Below are positions 1 to 5,582 of a DNA stretch of 5,582 nucleotides, in pieces. The stretch is from Streptomyces violaceus (GTDB lineage: Bacteria > Actinomycetota > Actinomycetes > Streptomycetales > Streptomycetaceae): NCBI GenBank assembly GCA_000715635.1, contig KL569219.1, forward strand, positions 7,729 through 13,310, read 5' to 3'. A model generated the notes under the pieces. It was not told where the DNA came from. It saw only the letters and a program-made list of their open reading frames with translations, and did no database searches. Both the position numbers and the translations under genes were made by a program. Each line of letters opens with the position of its first letter. Position 1 is the stretch's first letter.

Positions 1-17
1 ATGTGTATAAGAGACAG
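1..17. other. Sequencing adapter remnant (Tn5/Nextera mosaic end)
   Basis: The first 17 bases, ATGTGTATAAGAGACAG, are identical to the 3' 17 bases of the 19-bp hyperactive Tn5 mosaic end AGATGTGTATAAGAGACAG used in tagmentation libraries. The stretch is AT-rich (11 of 17 bases are A or T) against a very GC-rich background. On the minus strand it would extend the permease frame with Cys-Leu-Leu-Tyr-Thr, including a TTA codon that is rare in streptomycetes. Genomic sequence therefore starts at 18. A natural Tn5 end is much less likely, because nothing else of a transposon is present and the match sits exactly at the edge. Confidence 0.95.
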
Positions 18-138
18 ACGCTGGCCAGGGGGACGAGGATCGCGGCGGCCAGGGCGAGCAGCAGCAGCTTGCGGACGGCCGGGGTCCTGAGGATGCCGGG
101 CAGGCCCAGTCGCGGCGGGGATGAGGTGATCGTCGCCA

Positions 139-139
<1 letters not shown>
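18..139 (-). CDS. ABC transporter permease, glycine betaine/proline type, N-terminal fragment
   Basis: This is the first 40 codons of a gene cut off by the window edge. It starts at ATG 139-137, whose A is also the last base of the ATPase stop codon (TGATG), so translation is probably coupled. A near-perfect Shine-Dalgarno, AAGGAGG, lies 7 nt upstream. The visible protein has a short Pro/Gly-rich cytoplasmic leader (residues 1-20, TSSPPRLGLPG) and then a hydrophobic stretch from about residue 25 (LLLLALAAAILVPLA) that looks like the first membrane helix. Position next to a ProV/OpuAA-type ATPase predicts a ProW/OpuAB-type permease forming the membrane channel of a betaine or proline importer. 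The assembled frame stays open to base 2, but everything below position 18 is adapter, so the true gene continues off the contig. The permease family assignment rests mainly on context, since no conserved permease motif is within the visible part. Confidence 0.75.
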
Positions 140-1247
<1,108 letters not shown>

Positions 1248-1251
<4 letters not shown>

Positions 1252-2780
1252 CGGTCACCACCGCCGATCAGCTCGGCGGCCTTCTCCCCGACCATGAGCA
1301 CGCCGATCATCGGGTTCACGGTGGTCATGGTGGGGAACACGGAGGCGTCCGCGATGCGGATGCCCTCCAGGCCGCGGATGCGCAGCTCGGGGTCGACGAC
1401 GGCGAGCCGGTCGTCGGTGTCGCCCATCTTGCAGGTGCCCGCGGGGTGGTAGACGGTGTGCGCGACCTTGCGGGCGTACTCGCTGAGCTCCGCGTCGTCG
1501 GTCACGTCCGGGCCGGGCGCCACCTCGCGCTTGAGCCAGCCGGCCAGCGGCTCGGTCTTGGCGATCTCGCGGGCGATCTTGATGCCGTCGACAAGGGTCC
1601 GGCCGTCGTAGTCGTCCTCGTCGGTGAAGTAGCGGAAGTCCAGGGCCGGCTTGACCTCGGGGTCGGCGCTGGTCAGGTACAGCCGGCCGCGGCTCTTCGG
1701 CTTGGGGATGTTCGGGGTCATCGAGACACCGAACTCGGGCCGCTGGTAGCCCAGTCGCTCCGGGTTGTCCGTGAACGGGATCTGGTAGAAGTGGAACATC
1801 AGGTCGGGGTGCGGCTGTTCGGGGTCGCGGCGCACGAACAGGCCCGCGTCGGAGTCCATCGCGGAGTTCTCCGGGATGGGGCCGTTCGTCTCCCACACGA
1901 TCACCGACTCGGGGTGGTCGAGCAGGTTCTCGCCGATGCCCGGCAGGTCGTGCGTCACGGGTATGCCGAGCCGCTCCAGGTCCGCCTTCGGGCCGATGCC
2001 GGAGTGCATCAGCAGCCGGGGCGAGTCGACCGCGCCGGCACAGAGCAGGACCTCGTTGCGTGCCTTGACGAGGATCTCCTCGCCGTCCTTGGTGCGGACG
2101 TGCACGCCCTCGGCGCGATTGCCGTCCAGCTCCAGCTTGTACGCCCAGGTCTCCAGCAGGATCGTCAGGTTGGGCCGCTCGTCCATCACCGGGTGCAGAT
2201 ACGCCACCGACGCCGAGGAACGCTTGTTGTTCTCGGGGTGGTAGGCGAGGTCGAAGAAGCCGACTCCCTCGGTGAACGGCTTCTTGTTGAAGCCCTCCAC
2301 GCGCGGCACGTTCAGCGCGGCCTGCGCCGCGTCGACGAAGTCGCGGGCGATGGCGTTCCGGTCCTTCTCGTCGACCGGGACGACGTTGTTGAGCAGGCGC
2401 GCGAAGTACGCCTCCATCTGCACCGCGCCCCAGCCCTTGGCGCCGGCGGCCTCCCACTCGTCCCAGTCGGCCGGCAGCGGCTTGAAGGCGATCAGGGTGT
2501 TGTGCGAGGAGCAGCCGCCCAGGACCCGGGCTCGGCTGTGCCGGATATGCGAGTTTCCGCGTGGCTGCTCGGTGGTCGGGTAGTCGTAGTCGAGCTCGCC
2601 GCCCAGCAGGCCCATCCAGCGGCGCAGGGTCAGCACGTCGTCGCGGCCGACGTCGCTGGGGCCGCCCTCGATGACGGCGACGGTGACGTCGGGATTCTCG
2701 GTCAGGCGGGAGGCAATGACGGAACCTGCGGTTCCGCCACCTATCACGACATAGTCGTACTCATGACTGGGGTGGGACAT
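1248..2780 (-). CDS. GMC-family flavin oxidoreductase, choline oxidase type
   Basis: A 510-aa FAD enzyme predicted to oxidise choline to betaine aldehyde, and perhaps on to glycine betaine. The Rossmann FAD motif [13 protein letters not shown] is at 14-26, with Glu38 (VIEGG) ending the second strand. The GMC signature reads GGCSSHN (88-94). Compared from memory with Arthrobacter globiformis choline oxidase, His93 matches His99, which carries the covalent FAD. Trp55 matches Trp61, Glu291 matches Glu312 (trimethylammonium contact), His330 matches His351, Val443-Tyr444-His445 match 464-466, and Asn489 matches Asn510. From 291 to 489 the offset is a constant 21, so no gap is needed. Differences are Thr95 for Ser101 and Ser310 for Trp331. 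The C-terminus lacks the roughly 30-residue tail. E. coli-type BetA has GGSSLING without the histidine, so choline oxidase (codA-like) fits better than choline dehydrogenase (betA). No signal peptide is visible, so it should be cytoplasmic. The gene lies 67 bp after the aldehyde dehydrogenase and overlaps the ATPase start by 4 bp. Start: ATG 2780, with GGAG 10 nt upstream. An upstream in-frame extension to 3077 overlaps the aldehyde dehydrogenase and is not GMC-like. Confidence 0.93.
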
Positions 2781-2790
2781 CGCGTACTTG

Positions 2791-2794
2791 CTCC
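2791..2794 (-). promoter_or_regulatory. Ribosome binding site of the choline-oxidase-like gene
   Basis: The minus strand reads CTGGAGCAAGTACGCG directly before ATG 2780, with GGAG 10 nt from the start. It sits in the 67-bp gap after the aldehyde dehydrogenase stop. The protein begins [16 protein letters not shown], the usual short leader before a GMC FAD-binding strand. This supports 2780 over the 99-codon upstream extension. Confidence 0.7.
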
Positions 2795-2847
2795 AGAGGG
2801 GATGAACCAGCGGGGACGAAGAGGTCGGGTCCGAAGGGTGAGGGAGG

Positions 2848-4368
2848 TCAGCCCGCGAACCAGCGCACCGGCTTCGGAGCGAGGTTCTGGTAGACGTGCT
2901 TGGTCTCTCGGTACTCGGCGAGTCCGGCCGGGCCGAGCTCCCGGCCCACTCCGCTCTTGCCGAAACCGCCCCACTCCGCCTGCGGCAGGTAGGGGTGGAA
3001 GTCGTTGATCCAGATCGTGCCGTGCCGCAGCCGGCCGGCCACGCGCCGGGCCCGGCCCGCGTCGGAGGTCCAGACACCGCCGGCGAGGCCGTACTCGGTG
3101 TCGTTGGCGAGGGTCACGGCCTCGTCCTCGGTACGGAAGGTCTCGACGGTGAGGACCGGCCCGAAGACCTCCTCGCGGACGACGCGCATCTCGCGGTGGC
3201 AGTGGTCGAGGACGGTCGGCTCGTAGAAGTAGCCGTTCTCGGGGCGCTGCGGGGACGGCTCGGGGCGCTTGCCGCCGGAGCGCAGCACCGCGCCCTCCTT
3301 GAGGGCGGACTCGACGTACATCTCGACCTTGGCGCGCTGCTGCTCGGAGACCAGCGGGCCGCACTCGACACCGTCCTCGGTGCCGCGGCCGAGACGGATC
3401 TTCTCGGCGCGGCGGGCCAGTTCGGCGACGAAGCGGTCCCGGATCGACTCCTCGATGATGAGACGGGCGCCGGCCGAGCAGACCTGGCCGCTGTGGATGA
3501 AGCCGGCATTGAGGGCCTGGTCGACGGCGGTGTCGAAGCCCTCGTCGGTGGCGCAGGCGTCGGCGAAGACGACGTTGGGGTTCTTGCCGCCGAGTTCGAG
3601 GGCGACCTTCTTGACGCCGGGCGCGGCGGCCTGCGCGACCTTGGTGCCGCTGACCAGACCGCCGGTGAAGGAGACCAGGTCGACGTCGGGGTGCTCGGAG
3701 AGCCGCGCGCCGACCGAGTGGCCGGGGCCGGTGACGATGTTGGCGACGCCGGCGGGCAGCCCGGCCTCGACCAGCAGCTCGATGACCGCGATGGTCGTCA
3801 TCGGGGTGATCTCGCTCGGCTTGATGACGAAGGTGTTGCCCGCCGCGAGCGCCGGGGCGATCTTCCAGCTGGCCTGAAGCAGCGGGTAGTTCCAGGGCGT
3901 GATCATCGCGCAGACGCCGATGGGCTCGTGCACGACGACGCTGTGGATGTCGGGCGAGCCCGCGTCCACGACCCGGCCGGGGGCCTCGCCGGCGACCAGG
4001 TCGGCGAAGTAGCGGAAGGCGTCGGCGACACAGTCGATGTCGACGCGGCCCTCCTCGACGGTCTTGCCCGCGTCCTGGGCCTCCAGCCGCCCGAGCTGCT
4101 CACGGTCGCGCACCAGCAGGTCGGCGACGCGCCTCAGCAGCGCGGCACGCTCGGCGACGGGCGTGCCGGGCCACTCGCCCTCGTCGAAGGCGCGCCGGGC
4201 GGCAGCGATCGCCAGGTCGGTGTCCTTCTCGTCACCTTCCGCGACCACGGCGAACGGCAGCGCGTCCGCGGGGTCGAGGATCTCCCGGGTGGCGCCGGAG
4301 ACGGCAGCACGCCACTCCCCTCCCGCGTGGATGGTGCTGCGCGCCTGAAGTACGTTGCTTTCCGCCAT
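2848..4368 (-). CDS. betB: Betaine aldehyde dehydrogenase
   Basis: A cytoplasmic NAD(P)-dependent aldehyde dehydrogenase of 506 aa, a full-length family member, predicted to oxidise betaine aldehyde to glycine betaine. Catalytic machinery is complete: oxyanion-hole Asn160 (TPWNYP), cofactor-binding Lys183 (IKPSE), general base Glu258 (ELGGKNPN), nucleophile Cys297 (GQVCSAG) and Glu400 (EEVFGP) for the nicotinamide ribose. The C-terminal block INDFHPYLPQAEWGGFGKSG (455-474), with RELGPAGLAEY and KHVYQNL after it, closely matches what I recall of GbsA/BetB betaine aldehyde dehydrogenases from Bacillus and Staphylococcus, which separates it from general aldehyde dehydrogenases. It is the first gene of the operon, preceded by about 300 bp of non-coding DNA and followed 67 bp later by the choline-oxidase-like gene. 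Start: ATG 4368, with a modest purine-rich site (GGAAGG, about 11 nt spacing); the leader before the conserved IHAGGEW is of normal length. Aminoaldehydes other than betaine aldehyde remain possible substrates, but the gene context favours betaine. Confidence 0.93.
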   Translation of the reverse strand: MAESNVLQARSTIHAGGEWRAAVSGATREILDPADALPFAVVAEGDEKDTDLAIAAARRAFDEGEWPGTPVAERAALLRRVADLLVRDREQLGRLEAQDAGKTVEEGRVDIDCVADAFRYFADLVAGEAPGRVVDAGSPDIHSVVVHEPIGVCAMITPWNYPLLQASWKIAPALAAGNTFVIKPSEITPMTTIAVIELLVEAGLPAGVANIVTGPGHSVGARLSEHPDVDLVSFTGGLVSGTKVAQAAAPGVKKVALELGGKNPNVVFADACATDEGFDTAVDQALNAGFIHSGQVCSAGARLIIEESIRDRFVAELARRAEKIRLGRGTEDGVECGPLVSEQQRAKVEMYVESALKEGAVLRSGGKRPEPSPQRPENGYFYEPTVLDHCHREMRVVREEVFGPVLTVETFRTEDEAVTLANDTEYGLAGGVWTSDAGRARRVAGRLRHGTIWINDFHPYLPQAEWGGFGKSGVGRELGPAGLAEYRETKHVYQNLAPKPVRWFAG

Positions 4369-4388
4369 GACCGCTTTCGCCTTCCGTT

Positions 4389-4537
4389 CCTGATCAGCGC
4401 CCTTGTGTCACAGGTGTGTCACTAAGAGACCGAGTGCGCCTGCCCTCGCCCCCCGGATGCATGCACGATCCGTGGCCGAAAGTGCGCTGTGTCACTGAAG
4501 ATGCGGTCAAACAGGGGCGAAACACTCGCTGATCAGG
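4389..4537. repeat. Two inverted copies of CCTGATCAGCG flanking the operon control region
   Basis: The 11-mer CCTGATCAGCG occurs on the plus strand at 4389-4399 and as its reverse complement CGCTGATCAGG at 4527-4537. Each copy contains the perfect 8-bp palindrome CTGATCAG. The proximal copy lies 21 bp before the betB start codon, and the distal one is about 130 bp further upstream. The paired palindromes flanking the likely promoter region resemble operators for a dimeric repressor, with looping possible. No regulator is known to bind here, so function is inference. Confidence 0.4.
4404..4495. promoter_or_regulatory. Triple TGTGTCAC element upstream of betB, candidate operator
   Basis: TGTGTCAC occurs at 4404-4411, 4415-4422 and 4488-4495. 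The first two are 11 bp apart, about one helical turn, and read GTGACACA-CCT-GTGACACA on the minus strand. The first extends to a perfect TGTG-T-CACA dyad (4404-4412); the others are one base off. The third lies just downstream of a TTGACC hexamer (minus strand, 4510-4505) that could be a -35 box, but I see no convincing -10 box at the right spacing. The cluster is 36-127 bp before the betB ATG, where a repressor or activator of an osmotic or choline-responsive operon would bind. The binding protein is unknown. Confidence 0.45.
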
Positions 4538-4615
4538 TGCGGCAGACGTCAGGTCGTCCGAGGTCGGAAGCCCTCCGGCGGGTCTTCGCCGAACACTACG
4601 ACCCGGGACAGCCGA

Positions 4616-4651
4616 CAGGCCCCGCACCGGCCGAAACCGGTAGGGGGCCTG
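4616..4651 (-). terminator. Hairpin terminator downstream of mdh
   Basis: The arms CAGGCCCC (4616-4623) and GGGGCCTG (4644-4651) pair over 8 bp. An inner stem ACCGG/CCGGT (4626-4630 with 4637-4641) closes a 6-nt loop, and a C-C mismatch and a U-G wobble lie between the stems. The hairpin begins 17 bp after the mdh stop. There is no U-tract, which is normal for actinobacterial terminators. It should separate mdh transcription from the downstream same-strand osmoprotectant operon. The rest of the intergenic region (about 4538-4615) shows no gene that I can support. Confidence 0.75.
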
Positions 4652-4667
4652 CGCGGAGAGGCTCCGG

Positions 4668-5582
<915 letters not shown>

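Noticed and set aside
1..17. End of a natural Tn5/IS50 insertion
   Set aside because: No transposase or resistance gene sequence is present, and the match is to the engineered mosaic end located exactly at the window edge, which is the signature of library adapter.
2781..3077. A 99-codon N-terminal extension of the choline-oxidase-like protein
   Set aside because: It lies mostly inside the aldehyde dehydrogenase gene in another frame, is Ser/Arg/Pro-rich with no GMC similarity, and the ATG at 2780 has its own ribosome binding site and a normal family leader.
2896..4425. A 509-codon plus-strand open frame antisense to betB
   Set aside because: It is a mirror of the betB codons, with low-complexity Gly/Asp/Val/Leu composition and no domain. 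betB itself is unambiguous.
4505..4510. TTGACC on the minus strand as the -35 box of the betB promoter
   Set aside because: No TANNNT-like -10 box is found 16-18 bp downstream, so it is mentioned only as a possibility and not called as a promoter.

Overview
The window is very GC-rich, with the strong third-position G/C bias of a high-GC actinomycete. Protein character points to Streptomyces or a close relative: an actinobacterial-type malate dehydrogenase, a GbsA/BetB-type betaine aldehyde dehydrogenase, and a ProV/OpuAA-type ATPase with a CBS tail. All real genes lie on the minus strand, so the biological order runs from high to low coordinates. The first 17 bases are not genomic. They match the 3' 17 bases of the 19-bp Tn5 mosaic end used in Nextera tagmentation libraries, so the left edge is very probably a contig end.

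Layout in the direction of transcription: (1) mdh, lacking about 23-25 N-terminal codons at the right edge and ending at 4668; (2) a strong GC-rich hairpin at 4616-4651 that probably terminates mdh; (3) an intergenic region of about 300 bp (4369-4667) with three copies of TGTGTCAC and two copies of an 11-mer containing the palindrome CTGATCAG, candidate operators for the genes below; (4) betaine aldehyde dehydrogenase (4368-2848); (5) a GMC flavoenzyme of the choline oxidase type (2780-1248); (6) a glycine betaine/proline-type ABC ATPase (1251-139); (7) the first 40 codons of the partner permease, running into adapter sequence at the left edge.

Genes 4-7 look like one osmoprotectant operon. 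A 67-bp gap separates the first two, a 4-bp overlap joins the second and third, and a 1-bp TGATG overlap joins the ATPase to the permease. The flavoenzyme would oxidise choline, the aldehyde dehydrogenase would finish the conversion to glycine betaine, and the transporter would import betaine, choline or a related compound.

This is a recognisable pathway, not a new system. The points worth a second look are the choline-oxidase-like active site, including the histidine that would bind FAD covalently, in an enzyme paired with a separate aldehyde dehydrogenase; the unexplained repeats in the control region; the ambiguous ATPase start; and the adapter contamination.
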